The notes beneath the pieces are model-generated. The model was given only the letters and a program-made list of their open reading frames with translations, searched no databases and was not told the DNA's origin. The translations under genes were made by a program, and so were the position numbers. From NCBI GenBank assembly GCA_013140635.1, contig JABFSM010000242.1, forward strand, positions 1 through 33,685: a stretch of 33,685 nt of DNA. Direction: 5' to 3'. Positions 7,437 through 15,800 of the stretch are shown here, piece by piece. The stretch comes from Gemmatimonadales bacterium. GTDB taxonomy: Bacteria > Gemmatimonadota > Gemmatimonadetes > Gemmatimonadales > GWC2-71-9. How positions within the stretch are numbered: position 1 is the stretch's first letter; each line of letters opens with the position of its first letter.

Positions 7437-10400
7437 GATTCTCCCCCAGTCCTGGCTCGATGCGTCGCCTCTCGGCCGCATGCGCGATAGATCCCGTCCA
7501 GCTCGGTTACCGTGGCGGGTGGAAGCCCCGGCGCCGGGAGCGCCTCGAGGCTCTTCCTGCTAAAGGGACAAGGGCGGTCGGCTCGGAACCAGCAGGTTCC
7601 CGGCCCTCCTCCGGGCCCGGGCACAAGGGCGCCGTCCTTCCGCTCCACCGATTGCGGGATCGCGTCGAGCAGCACTCCCCACGGCCCAAGCCACGGCTCC
7701 CGCTCCGGGTCGCGCTGCAGATCGGAAAAGACCGCAAGCGTAGTGGCACAGCCGTGCGCGATGCTCTCCGCTTGAGTGCTGCGCCGGAAGCCGAGCATCG
7801 GATGAAAGGCGAAGGTGCTGACGAGCCACTGCGGCTTCACCGTCACCACTTCGAGATCGATCGGTGTGAACTCAGCGCCAGGCTCCCGCTCCGCGCGTAT
7901 CTGACGAAGCGCCTGCTGCGTCTGGCCGTACAACTCCACCTTCTTGTTGTAGCGGAGTTGGCCCGTTCGCTGCATCAACGCTACCCAATCGCGACGAAAG
8001 GGCTCGACCCCGTCGATCGTGGTGTGGCGCCGCACCACAGGCTCGAGTGAGGCGCTGAACAGCAGGTGGGGCACCTTGAGATTGCCCCGGGTCGGGTGCG
8101 GGTGGATGAGCCCCGCCGCGGCAGCGTTCCGCAGGAAGTGCGCAACGCCGTCCAAGGGAAGGTTGTCCATCACGCCGCCGTCGATGTACTGGTGCTTGGC
8201 GTTGCTCCCCGGCATCACTTCCCACGCCCATCGCGGCCGGAAGACCGCGGGGAACGCGCTACTCGCGAGCAACCCATCGAGCAGGACCGGCCGCGGCCCA
8301 TCCGACATGAACTGCTGCTCGCCCAGCATTTCCAAACGTCCCATGCTCAGGTTGGTCGTCGTGGCCAGGAAGTAGATCCCCTGTTTCAGGAAGCGGTCGA
8401 ACGGTTCGGCGCGCAGATCGACCGGCGCCGCTTCCCCCGGCAGCGCCTGCAGCACATGCTCCGCCACCAGGAGGGAGAGCGGCTCGGAACCGAGAACCTC
8501 GCGGCCGACTCCCATCCGTTCGAGCCACTCCTGGACGTAGTCCTTCAGTTGCCTGGAGATCTGGTTCGTATCGCCAAGCCGGAGCGCCCGCACCAGGCCG
8601 TGCAGCTCGAACGGGCTGAGCCAGAAGAGCCGCTCGAGGCCGGCGATGACCCGGCGCGCCTCACGATTGTGCCGGCCCGGCGCCGCTTGGTCGTATCGGC
8701 GGAAGAACCGGTCCGCCTCGGACAGCGAGAAGCGGGTCGCACCGGCCCGAAGCGTAAGGCCGCGGACGAAATCGGCGAACCGGTCGGTCAGGATCAGCCG
8801 GTCGAGCGCCAGATAGGTCGCGGCAAGCCGCGCGATCCGGAGCTGCCGCTCCGCTCCGCTATGGGAGAGGGCCTGCGCAATCATCGCGCTCGTGATCGAA
8901 CCGACCGATGCACCCGCCACGACATCGGGTCGAAGGCCGAGCTCGCTCAGGGCATTGAGGGTTCCGAGCTGGTACACCCCGCGAAAGACGCCGCCGCTGA
9001 AGAGGAGGCTGACGGTCGGCCGCGCTTTCCCTTCGTGGCCCTCGCGAGTCCTCGGCCACCGCGGCTGCTGGTCGGTCCCGCGATCGAGCGCCACCCGGTA
9101 GTTGGCCAACGACTTCTCGGTGCGCGCCGCGTAAGCGGAGGGTTGCCGCTGAAAGTGGTCGTCCTGCAACAACGGCTCCGGCTCGGCGTCGCGGTGCGGC
9201 CAAGCGGGCCCGACCTTTGCCCATTTTCGGAAATGCAGGCGGTGGTAGGTCAGGGGGCTGGCGCCGGCACCCTGCCCCTTTTCTCGCAGCCGGCAATGCC
9301 TGCAGACCTCCGGCAACCCCGAAGCCTGCTCCCCGGTCGGCGGGGGATTCTCCCGGTCGAAGTCGGCGAGCAGGGGCAGCGGCGCCTTGACGCTTCGCTG
9401 CAAGTGATTGGTTACCACTTGGCGGCACGGGAGAGTCTGCTCGTTCTGCGGGTCCGCTACGCTCGGCGGCTGGCTGGCGCGGGTCATGACCTGAAGCGCC
9501 GCGCGACATCCCTCGGCCACCGCTTCCGCGATCACCTCTCGCTTGGCCTCTTTCGTCCGAGCCTCGAAGAGCCGCTGGTGGAGTTCGAGCGGCTGATCCG
9601 GCTCCACCGGCGTTACCCAGGCTCGGAGAAACGAGTTCCCGCCGTACGACTGCGCCGCGCGGCCCGGCGGCATCGTGCGCGTATAGAGCTCCGTCAGCCG
9701 ACGCTCGAGGGAGGCATCCCGAAACCGCTGCAGGAGGAGCGCGCGCCGGGCCACGTCCACCAAGTTGAGGAACACCGGGGCGTCGGTCCCGTTCTCCTCC
9801 CGGAGGGTTGGGGAGCTGAAGGGGAGCGGACTCACGCTATAGATATGGATGACGGGTGCGTCGGGGTGGGTCCTGCCCCGCAGCAGCGCCAGCGCACCCG
9901 AGGTCGGCTCGCTGGTGATGTTCCCCCCGTCGACGAAAAGCCGGCCGGTCGCTTCCGCTGGGGGAAGGAGCGGCGCCACCGCCACCGACGCGTAGAGCCC
10001 GTCCACCACGCTCACTCCCGGGTCGACGATCTCCAGCTCGCCGGTTCCCACGTTGGCGACGATCAGCCCCACCTCGATCTGCTCCCGTTTTCCGGGCGCA
10101 GCGTACTCGCCGATCACCTTTCGCGTCGGACTCGTCTCCGACGGCTGGTCCTCGCTCCTGAGGGAACGTTCGACCACATCGTCCATGTTGCGCGGACCGT
10201 AGTACTCGGGGTCAAAGAGCCGGACGAACAGGTCGCGGATCGGATGTTTGCTGAGGAGCGCGTCGGTCAGGTCGAACTGCTCGAGGAACCGGCGCCGGTA
10301 GTCGCCGCCGACTTGCCAGAAGCGCACCGCAATCACCAGGGCCGCGCCGAAGCCCGCCAGCGGCACGATCCACCACCCTCGCCAGATCGCCTCGACCATC

Positions 10401-11521
10401 AGCCGGCCCGCCTCGGCCAATGCGAAGCCGGAGAGCGCGAAGGAAACAACCCAGAGAAGCGCCAATGGAATGCCGAGGTAAAGAACCGCGAGCCCGACCA
10501 GCTCGAACGACTCCAGCGCCAACTCTCCGACCAACCGCAGCCGAGGATTTCGTTCGGTCAACGTCAGCTGGCGCCAGACCCCGGCCCGCTCGAAGCGATA
10601 GATCCCGATCGCAAGAAGGGCCGCGAGCCCCGCCGCCACCGCGATTTGCTGCTCCTGCGGCCGCCCGGCAATCCACCCGCCGAACGCCCAGGCGCCGACG
10701 ATCGGAAGGGCCGTAATGGAGAGCCAAAGCGCGGTGAGGGTGAGGAAGGTCGAGAAATACCCGACGGCGATCCGAACGCTCCGGAACCAGCGCCTCGCGA
10801 AGAGAACCCCGGCGGCGGTGGAGCCGCGGGCGCTTCCGCCGGCCCGAAAGAGGGGCCGCCACACCGTCTCCAGCATCAACTCCGCAATTCGGTGCAGGTT
10901 GAGCCCGATCAGGCTCCACGACCGGACCAGCTCGAAGAGGTAGATCGCGATTCGCGCGCCCCGCGACCGAATCTGCCCCGCCGCCTGGAGGCCGAGTATC
11001 CGGCGAACGAACCGGGTCAGGGTGGCGAAGGAGAACCGGGTCCGCAGCATGAAATTGAAGAACCGAATGAACCCCTGGCGCGCCTTGAGCTCGCTCTGCC
11101 GGCCGAGCCGCTCGCGGTGGTTGTGGATCGGCAGGCGGAGCGGCTCGAGGGACCGTCCCGCGTCCACCTGGAGCGTGTCGGGGAAATAGGCCGCCGCAAG
11201 CTCCGTCGGGGCGTTGGCGTATGCCTCGAAGATCTCGCGGAAGCGGGCCACCTTGGCTCGCCGGGTCTCTTCCGGCGTGGCGGCCGATCCGTTGGGGGCC
11301 TCGCGCTGGAGGATCTCCGCCAGGGCCACCGCGTTGATCGCGCCGGCGGAAATGCCGACCACGGCATCGGGCGCTTTGCCTTGAATGACCAGGAGGGCGT
11401 GGATGACGCCCAGGTCCATGGCGGTGTCGAAGCCGCCGCTCGAAAAGGCGATCGTGCGAATCGGCTGGCCGGCCGAGCCGATCGGCCTGGTCCTGGGCGC
11501 TGTTCCCTCGGGTTGGTCCAT
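7433..11521 (-). CDS. Double patatin-like phospholipase with a membrane domain inside the first patatin domain
   Basis: This encodes 1362 residues; the ATG at 11521 follows a GAGG-containing stretch. Patatin domain 1 has its nucleophile elbow GISAG at 56-60 (Ser58) and its DGG at 531-533 (Asp531). Between them lie roughly four hydrophobic segments (about 250-277, 292-308, 338-366, 381-402), so the membrane part sits within the domain. Its N-terminal loop reads SSGGFDTAMDLG (27-38), lacking the usual basic residue. Patatin domain 2 begins near 835 with FSGGVFRG (841-848), has GASVG at 870-874 (Ser872) and DGG at 1114-1116, and looks fully canonical. A linker holds a CRHC pair (740-743). Patatins are Ser-Asp dyad lipid acyl hydrolases. 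It is coupled to the membrane gene at 7436. Activity and substrate are inferred from family only. Confidence 0.85.
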   Translation of the reverse strand: MDQPEGTAPRTRPIGSAGQPIRTIAFSSGGFDTAMDLGVIHALLVIQGKAPDAVVGISAGAINAVALAEILQREAPNGSAATPEETRRAKVARFREIFEAYANAPTELAAAYFPDTLQVDAGRSLEPLRLPIHNHRERLGRQSELKARQGFIRFFNFMLRTRFSFATLTRFVRRILGLQAAGQIRSRGARIAIYLFELVRSWSLIGLNLHRIAELMLETVWRPLFRAGGSARGSTAAGVLFARRWFRSVRIAVGYFSTFLTLTALWLSITALPIVGAWAFGGWIAGRPQEQQIAVAAGLAALLAIGIYRFERAGVWRQLTLTERNPRLRLVGELALESFELVGLAVLYLGIPLALLWVVSFALSGFALAEAGRLMVEAIWRGWWIVPLAGFGAALVIAVRFWQVGGDYRRRFLEQFDLTDALLSKHPIRDLFVRLFDPEYYGPRNMDDVVERSLRSEDQPSETSPTRKVIGEYAAPGKREQIEVGLIVANVGTGELEIVDPGVSVVDGLYASVAVAPLLPPAEATGRLFVDGGNITSEPTSGALALLRGRTHPDAPVIHIYSVSPLPFSSPTLREENGTDAPVFLNLVDVARRALLLQRFRDASLERRLTELYTRTMPPGRAAQSYGGNSFLRAWVTPVEPDQPLELHQRLFEARTKEAKREVIAEAVAEGCRAALQVMTRASQPPSVADPQNEQTLPCRQVVTNHLQRSVKAPLPLLADFDRENPPPTGEQASGLPEVCRHCRLREKGQGAGASPLTYHRLHFRKWAKVGPAWPHRDAEPEPLLQDDHFQRQPSAYAARTEKSLANYRVALDRGTDQQPRWPRTREGHEGKARPTVSLLFSGGVFRGVYQLGTLNALSELGLRPDVVAGASVGSITSAMIAQALSHSGAERQLRIARLAATYLALDRLILTDRFADFVRGLTLRAGATRFSLSEADRFFRRYDQAAPGRHNREARRVIAGLERLFWLSPFELHGLVRALRLGDTNQISRQLKDYVQEWLERMGVGREVLGSEPLSLLVAEHVLQALPGEAAPVDLRAEPFDRFLKQGIYFLATTTNLSMGRLEMLGEQQFMSDGPRPVLLDGLLASSAFPAVFRPRWAWEVMPGSNAKHQYIDGGVMDNLPLDGVAHFLRNAAAAGLIHPHPTRGNLKVPHLLFSASLEPVVRRHTTIDGVEPFRRDWVALMQRTGQLRYNKKVELYGQTQQALRQIRAEREPGAEFTPIDLEVVTVKPQWLVSTFAFHPMLGFRRSTQAESIAHGCATTLAVFSDLQRDPEREPWLGPWGVLLDAIPQSVERKDGALVPGPGGGPGTCWFRADRPCPFSRKSLEALPAPGLPPATVTELDGIYRACGREATHRARTGGES

Positions 11522-11642
11522 GGCGGGGTCCCCCTCGTGCGGCGGGCAGCGGGGGATTTACCGCGCGGAGATCGGCGGCGCAAGAGGCGAGCCCGCCCAG
11601 CGGGCGAGGGAGGCCGCCTATCGCATTGCGGGTTTCCACAGT

Positions 11643-11658
11643 GGCGCCTGACGGCGCC
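11643..11658 (-). terminator. GC hairpin after the anchored protein gene
   Basis: GGCGCC (11643-11648) and GGCGCC (11653-11658) pair around the tetraloop TGAC, starting six bases beyond the stop of the 11664-12407 gene. No T-run follows, so termination would be weak or partial; the patatin gene begins 122 bases further on. Confidence 0.35.
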
Positions 11659-11663
11659 GCAGG

Positions 11664-12407
11664 CTAGTCGCCCGGGGGCGGATAGCTGGCGGCCACCTTG
11701 CCCGCCTCGTCAAGGAACTCGAGCCGCGCCACATTGACGCTGTCGACCCGCAACTGCACCCGAATCCGACCTTGCGTATCCCGCAATTGCACCAGCGCGT
11801 TCCGGTCCTGGCTCCCGACGAAGATGCGCGGCACCCCCGTCTCACCTCGCGCGCGCGCTGCGGCCCCTTCTCGGCGGAGCGAATCGCGGGTCGAGCCGGT
11901 GGCGGTCAAGAGTCGCTCCAGCCGATCGAGCTCCGGGCCCATCGTCACCGTCGTCGGCCGGTCGAGAACCTGCAGGCCGGCGCGCCGGGTGCGCCCGTTG
12001 TCGACGTACTGAAGGGCCACCACTTGATTCTGCTTCCATTGGTCGAGAGAGAGGTGGCCGATCGCGGAGTACCCCGAATCGCGCTTGATGCTGTTGTACA
12101 GGAGACCTCCGACCTCATCCCCCGTCTCGCTGAAGAAGATCATTCCCGAGAGAAGCTCCCGCCCCTCCGAGACCGCCGCGGGATAGGCGCGGCCATTCAT
12201 CGAGGGCCCGGGCAGCCGGCCCCGCCGAGCGATCACCATCACCGGCTTCCCGTCCTCCCCGACCACGTTGATCCGTTGCACATCGATCTCGTCGAATCGC
12301 GCCGGTCCCTGCTTGGCAAAGCCGGAGGCGGCCAGAATGCCGATGGCGGCGAGGGCCACCGAGTTGAAGACGGCAAGGGTCCGCAGTCGGCGTTCGAGTG
12401 GCTGCAT
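11664..12407 (-). CDS. N-terminally anchored protein of unknown function
   Basis: This encodes 247 residues from the ATG at 12407, preceded by GGAG at a distance of ten bases. The longer open frame (to 12665) overlaps the divergent regulator and is not supported. A hydrophobic segment (about 13-30) acts as a signal anchor. The rest is beta-rich, with the pattern 'FDEIDVQRINVVGEDGKPVMVIARRGRLPG', 'GGLLYNSIKRD', 'GHLSLDQWKQNQVVALQY', then a second similar unit 'VPRIFVGSQDRNALVQLRD' and 'LEFLDEAGKV'. I recognise this as a recurrent bacterial hypothetical family but know no function. It precedes the patatin gene by 142 bases on the same strand and may share its transcript. It is divergent from the LuxR-type regulator. 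Confidence 0.7.
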   Translation of the reverse strand: MQPLERRLRTLAVFNSVALAAIGILAASGFAKQGPARFDEIDVQRINVVGEDGKPVMVIARRGRLPGPSMNGRAYPAAVSEGRELLSGMIFFSETGDEVGGLLYNSIKRDSGYSAIGHLSLDQWKQNQVVALQYVDNGRTRRAGLQVLDRPTTVTMGPELDRLERLLTATGSTRDSLRREGAAARARGETGVPRIFVGSQDRNALVQLRDTQGRIRVQLRVDSVNVARLEFLDEAGKVAASYPPPGD

Positions 12408-12558
12408 TGAGCGGGTTCTCCAAGAGGATAGTGTCGGGGACGCACCGGTGGAGGCGGCAATCGCGTCTAGCAGTATGCAGCGCTGCGGTATATCCTTCAA
12501 GGGTGGCGACCGCGACATCGACCCCCCAGCGCCTTTCTTTCGCATCCTTCCCATCGCC

Positions 12559-13296
12559 ATGTCGGCGCGCATGGTGAAGCGAGCATCGCCGCGTAAGGAG
12601 GTCAAGGCCCCGGCCTCGCGCGATCCCGTGAAGGACCCTATCGCGCTCATTCTCATCGACGACAACCGGCTGTTGCGCGAAGGGATCGCCGCGTTGATTC
12701 ATACCCAGCCCGGCTTCAAGGTGCTGGCAGCCTTTGCAGAAGTCGACGAGGCACTGCAAAAGGTGCGCGAATCGAAGCCGGACGTCGTCCTGCTCGACTT
12801 CGGCTTAGCGGACCACGACAGCTTGAGCCTGACCACGATGGTGCATAACGAAGTGCCCGAGGCGCGAGTGATCGTCATGGGGCTCCTGCCCCTCCAGGAG
12901 GATGTCGCCAACTACGTGCGGGCAGGGGCCTCCGGATTCATCATGAAGGATGCCTCGTTCGAAGATTTTTTCGCGACGATTCGCGCGGTGGCCGGCGGCG
13001 CCGAAGTCCTCCCCCCGGCGCTCACCAATTCCCTCTTTACCCAGATCGCGCGGAACGCCGCCGGTGGGAGCCGAGCCAAGGTGTTGGAGGCGGTTCGCTT
13101 GACCAGCCGGGAGCGGCAGGTCATCGACCTCCTCGGTGAAGGGCTCAGCAACAAGGAGATCGCGACGCGGCTGCATATCGCGGTGCACACGGTCAAGAGC
13201 CACGTCCACAACGTCCTCGAAAAGCTGGCGCTCCGCAGTCGGCTGGAAGTGGCGGCCTTTACGCATGCCGGAGGGGTTCGCGCCCTCGACCAGTAG
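12559..13296 (+). CDS. NarL/FixJ-type response regulator with LuxR DNA-binding domain (orphan)
   Basis: This encodes 245 residues from the ATG at 12559. No good ribosome site is seen for this start or for ATG 12571, so the exact start is uncertain; the open frame reaches back to 12268 but that part is antisense to the neighbour gene. The receiver domain has acidic pair Asp34-Asp35, phosphoacceptor Asp80 (VVLLDFGL) and Lys130 (FIMKDAS). The usual Thr/Ser switch residue after strand 4 is replaced (VIVMGLL, Gly108). The C-terminal LuxR helix-turn-helix spans about 181-236 with LTSRERQVIDLLGEGLSNKEIA and VHTVKSHVHNVLEKL. No histidine kinase is adjacent. It may control the divergent anchored/patatin genes or the stress cluster downstream. 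Confidence 0.88.
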   Translation: MSARMVKRASPRKEVKAPASRDPVKDPIALILIDDNRLLREGIAALIHTQPGFKVLAAFAEVDEALQKVRESKPDVVLLDFGLADHDSLSLTTMVHNEVPEARVIVMGLLPLQEDVANYVRAGASGFIMKDASFEDFFATIRAVAGGAEVLPPALTNSLFTQIARNAAGGSRAKVLEAVRLTSRERQVIDLLGEGLSNKEIATRLHIAVHTVKSHVHNVLEKLALRSRLEVAAFTHAGGVRALDQ

Positions 13297-13606
13297 CCGG
13301 CTCCACCTGACGGCCTAGCGGGAACGATCGGCATCTCGCTATCTCGCTCCTTCGAGCGATTGCCCTCTTGCCCCCGCCTCACGACATTGAAGACCTACGC
13401 AGTACCCAGGGGGGCAGGCCACACGGCCTGTCCCCCGCCTTCCGCAGTCGAGGTCTCATCCCTCCGGACTAGATCCGAATCTACCCGTTCGAGCGATACG
13501 ATCTTGCCGGCGAACCATGTAGAGTTGGTTGAGCATAGTTCACTAACGGGATTGAGGACTAGATGCCGGCGCTCGAAGCGAACGACTTCTGCGAGGGCCC
13601 ATGGGC
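13297..13606. other. 310-base intergenic region after the response regulator
   Basis: No gene is supported here. A small hairpin (TCGCTC-CTTC-GAGCGA, 13344-13359) and a stronger GC hairpin (13409-13436) lie in its first half and probably end the regulator transcript. The second half, which should hold the promoter of the 13607 operon, has no clear -35/-10 pair. GAGGG at 13593-13597 is the ribosome site of the next gene. Confidence 0.6.
13409..13436 (+). terminator. GC-rich 12-bp hairpin, probable terminator
   Basis: GGGGGGCAGGCC (13409-13420) pairs with GGCCTGTCCCCC (13425-13436) around the tetraloop ACAC, with a single G-U pair. It lies 113 bases after the response regulator stop. No T-run follows, so it may act as a stability element or a Rho-independent terminator of the GC-only kind. 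Confidence 0.45.
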
Positions 13607-13921
13607 ATGACCGCCACGAGGTATAGAGGGTTCGATATCCAAGCCTGGCCGTACCGGCTCCACGAATCCACGCGTTGGGCCATCGACCTGGAGATTCTCC
13701 GCGATGGCCGAAAGCAGGCGATCGAAGTGAGTGAGAGCTTTCAGACGCTCCAAGAGGCCCGCGCCCGATCGGTCGCACTGGGCCGCAAGATCATCGACGG
13801 CACGTTACGGGGGCGCTCCCTCAGGGATCGATCGCCAGGCTGGCCGGCCCTCGCCTACAGTGGCGCTATCCTCCTCGGCCTCGTGGTCCTCGGACTCGGC
13901 GCGTTCATTCTCGTTCAGTAG
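13607..13921 (+). CDS. Small tail-anchored membrane protein of unknown function
   Basis: This encodes 104 residues from ATG 13607 (106 if ATG 13601 is used); GAGGG sits nine bases before the former and three before the latter. The N-terminal two thirds are soluble and mixed alpha/beta: 'YRGFDIQAWPYRLHESTRWAIDLEILRDGRKQ', then a helix 'SFQTLQEARARSVALGRKIIDG'. The pattern suggests a small ligand- or protein-binding domain. A single hydrophobic helix (about residues 81-103, 'LAYSGAILLGLVVLGLGAFI') closes the protein, so it is likely tail-anchored with the soluble part in the cytoplasm. It lies 14 bases upstream of the M48 protease gene and is probably its operon partner. I do not recognise the family firmly. 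Confidence 0.65.
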   Translation: MTATRYRGFDIQAWPYRLHESTRWAIDLEILRDGRKQAIEVSESFQTLQEARARSVALGRKIIDGTLRGRSLRDRSPGWPALAYSGAILLGLVVLGLGAFILVQ

Positions 13922-13935
13922 GACAAGGGGTTCAC

Positions 13936-15369
13936 ATGACCGAACGACGCGGTGTCGCTGCGCTTACCGGAGTCCTTCTCGCCGCCTGCGCTACGAATCC
14001 GGTAACCGGCAGGAGCGAACTCGCCTTGGTCTCCGAGTCCCAGGAAATCGCGATGGGAAAGCAGGGCGCGGCCGATGTCGCGCAGAGCATCGGCCTCTAC
14101 GCTGATGGCAGGGTCCAGTCCTACGTGAGCGGTCTTGGCCTCTCGCTGGCGGCCAGAACCGAGCGCCCCAATTTGCCGTGGGCCTATCAAGTCGTCGACG
14201 ACCCCACCGTCAATGCTTTCGCGCTTCCCGGCGGCTTCATCTTCGTCACCCGCGGCCTGCTGACGCACATGACCAGCGAGGCCGAGTTGGCGACAGTGCT
14301 TGGCCACGAGAGCGGCCATGTGGCGGCACGCCACAGCGTTCAGCAAATCAGCCGCTCCCAGTTGGCCCAGTTCGGGCTGGGCATCGGATCGGTTCTCTCC
14401 AGCGGTATCCGGAAATACAGCGAGGTGGCCGGCGCCGGCCTGGGCTTGCTTTTCCTCAAATTCAGCCGAGATGACGAAACCCAGGCCGACCAGCTCGGCT
14501 TCCGATACGCCCTCACCGATGGCTACGACGTCCGGGAAATGGCCGGCGTCTTTCAGATGCTCGACCAACAGGCGGCGCTGAGCGGTGCCGGACGGTTGCC
14601 CGAGTGGCAGGCCACCCATCCCAACCCCGGTAACCGGATCAAGGCCACCAACGAGCGTGTCGCCGCCGCGGGGGTGGACCTCAGCACCAAGAAGATCGGT
14701 CGCGAGGAATTCCTCAAGCTGATCGATGGGATGATCTACGGCGAGAACCCGCGCCTCGGCTTCTTCCAGGGGCCGTTCTTCCGGCACCCCGAACTCAAGT
14801 TCCAGTTCCGGTTTCCCGACGGTTGGAAGACGCAGAACGGCAGCAGCGCGGTGATCGCCGGAAGCCCCGCACAGGACGCGCTGATCGAACTTCGGGTCGC
14901 TGCCGGCACCGCCGCCCAGGCGTCACAGAAGTTCTTTGCGCAGCAGGGACTCGCGGCCGGGACGGTCTCCCCGGGAACCATTCATGGATTCTCGACGCTA
15001 GCCGGCGAGTTTAGCGCCCAGACGGAGCAGGGTGCGATTCGGGGAATCGCGACCTTCATCGACTACAGCGGCACCACCTATCAGGTGACCGGGTACACCA
15101 CCGGAGACAAGTTTGGCAGCTACAGCGCGCTGCTCAGACAGAGCGCCGCCACTTTCGACCGCCTGACCGACCCTGCAGCGCTCGCTGTGCAGCCGATGCG
15201 GCTCCGGATCGAGCGGGCACCCAGGGCCATGTCTCTGGGACAATTCAACGTCCAATTCCCTTCACGGATCTCGCTCGACCAGGTGGCGCTCATCAACGGG
15301 ATCGGCACGACCGGGCAGCTCCGCTCGGGGCAGATGGTCAAGCGCGTGGTGGGAACATCGCCGCAGTAG
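13936..15369 (+). CDS. M48-family metalloprotease, lipoprotein
   Basis: This encodes 477 residues. The ATG at 13936 follows AAGGGG by six bases. The lipoprotein signal 'ALTGVLLAAC' gives lipidated Cys18, followed by ATNPVTG, a start common to this family. The zinc site HESGH is at 124-128, and the third ligand is probably Glu181 in RDDETQAD. 'VNAFALPGGFIFVTRGLL' (about 92-109) is the conserved M48 strand. The domain ends near 270. The C-terminal 200 residues form a beta-rich domain with 'FRFPDGWKTQN', as in family members longer than BepA. Such proteases act at the outer membrane in quality control of assembly factors such as LptD and BamA. It is flanked by the tail-anchored protein and the Lmo0937-like peptide, with which it forms an operon. 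Confidence 0.9.
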   Translation: MTERRGVAALTGVLLAACATNPVTGRSELALVSESQEIAMGKQGAADVAQSIGLYADGRVQSYVSGLGLSLAARTERPNLPWAYQVVDDPTVNAFALPGGFIFVTRGLLTHMTSEAELATVLGHESGHVAARHSVQQISRSQLAQFGLGIGSVLSSGIRKYSEVAGAGLGLLFLKFSRDDETQADQLGFRYALTDGYDVREMAGVFQMLDQQAALSGAGRLPEWQATHPNPGNRIKATNERVAAAGVDLSTKKIGREEFLKLIDGMIYGENPRLGFFQGPFFRHPELKFQFRFPDGWKTQNGSSAVIAGSPAQDALIELRVAAGTAAQASQKFFAQQGLAAGTVSPGTIHGFSTLAGEFSAQTEQGAIRGIATFIDYSGTTYQVTGYTTGDKFGSYSALLRQSAATFDRLTDPAALAVQPMRLRIERAPRAMSLGQFNVQFPSRISLDQVALINGIGTTGQLRSGQMVKRVVGTSPQ

Positions 15370-15398
15370 TGAACCACACTTACGGGAAGGAACGCTCA

Positions 15399-15551
15399 AT
15401 GCTGTACACTTTGGCCGTGATACTACTTGTCGCCTGGGCCCTCGGACTCGGCGTCTTTCATGTCGCGGGGGGGCTGATCCATCTCCTGCTCGTGATCGCG
15501 GTTGTCGTCGTGCTCTTGCGGGTTATCAGAGGGCGCTCACCCACCGGATGA
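15399..15551 (+). CDS. Lmo0937-type tiny membrane protein
   Basis: This encodes 50 residues from the ATG at 15399, with GGGAAGGA seven to ten bases upstream; the extra ten codons in the open frame have no ribosome site. The protein is almost entirely two hydrophobic helices: 'LYTLAVILLVAWALGLGVFHVAGGLIHLLLVIAVVVVLLRVI', then a short polar tail. The 'HVAGGLIHLLLVIAVVV' core is the hallmark of the Lmo0937 family, small inner-membrane proteins associated with general stress response in several phyla. It lies 29 bases after the M48 gene on the same strand and is convergent, with an 8-base gap, to the DUF3185-like gene. Confidence 0.85.
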   Translation: MLYTLAVILLVAWALGLGVFHVAGGLIHLLLVIAVVVVLLRVIRGRSPTG

Positions 15552-15559
15552 GAAGGCGT

Positions 15560-15775
15560 TCAAGTCCGCTTCTTTGCGCCCATTCCCACCAGGACGACAC
15601 CCGCGATCAGTGACAGCACTCCGGCCCAAGAGGGTATCGTCTGCCGCTCATCGGCGGTGAGCTTCACGTCACCGATCGTGAGCACGTCCCGTTTGGTGGT
15701 GAAGCTGCCCCCGGTGAGCAGGACGAAGGCTCCGAAGACGATGAGGACAATTCCCGCGATGCCGGTTGGGCGCAT
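15560..15775 (-). CDS. DUF3185-like small membrane protein
   Basis: This encodes 71 residues from the ATG at 15775, with GGGAAG a few bases upstream. Two hydrophobic helices (about 4-22 and 48-66) flank a polar loop with 'FTTKRDVLTIGDVKLTADERQTIP'. The arrangement 'G(I)AGIVLIVFG...TTKR(D/E)VL.IG..K.TADE...IP' matches small membrane proteins annotated as DUF3185 in many Proteobacteria and others. Their function is unknown, and they often sit beside stress genes. It is the last gene of a minus-strand group beginning with the OmpA lipoprotein; the GlsB-like gene ends 25 bases upstream. Confidence 0.8.
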   Translation of the reverse strand: MRPTGIAGIVLIVFGAFVLLTGGSFTTKRDVLTIGDVKLTADERQTIPSWAGVLSLIAGVVLVGMGAKKRT

Positions 15776-15800
15776 GATCTTCCCTAAAATGGAAGGCGGA

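Noticed and set aside
8066-11737. Very long open frame (1223 codons) on the plus strand opposite the double patatin
   Set aside because: It is antisense to a gene with clear catalytic motifs, is rich in Arg, Pro, Gly and Gln, has no recognisable domain, and is the expected by-product of GC-rich codon usage.
6164-12407. CBASS or another anti-phage system built on the patatin
   Set aside because: CBASS patatin effectors are encoded with a cyclic-nucleotide synthase. None is near, and there is no nuclease, toxin or mobile-element gene around it, so I do not claim defence.
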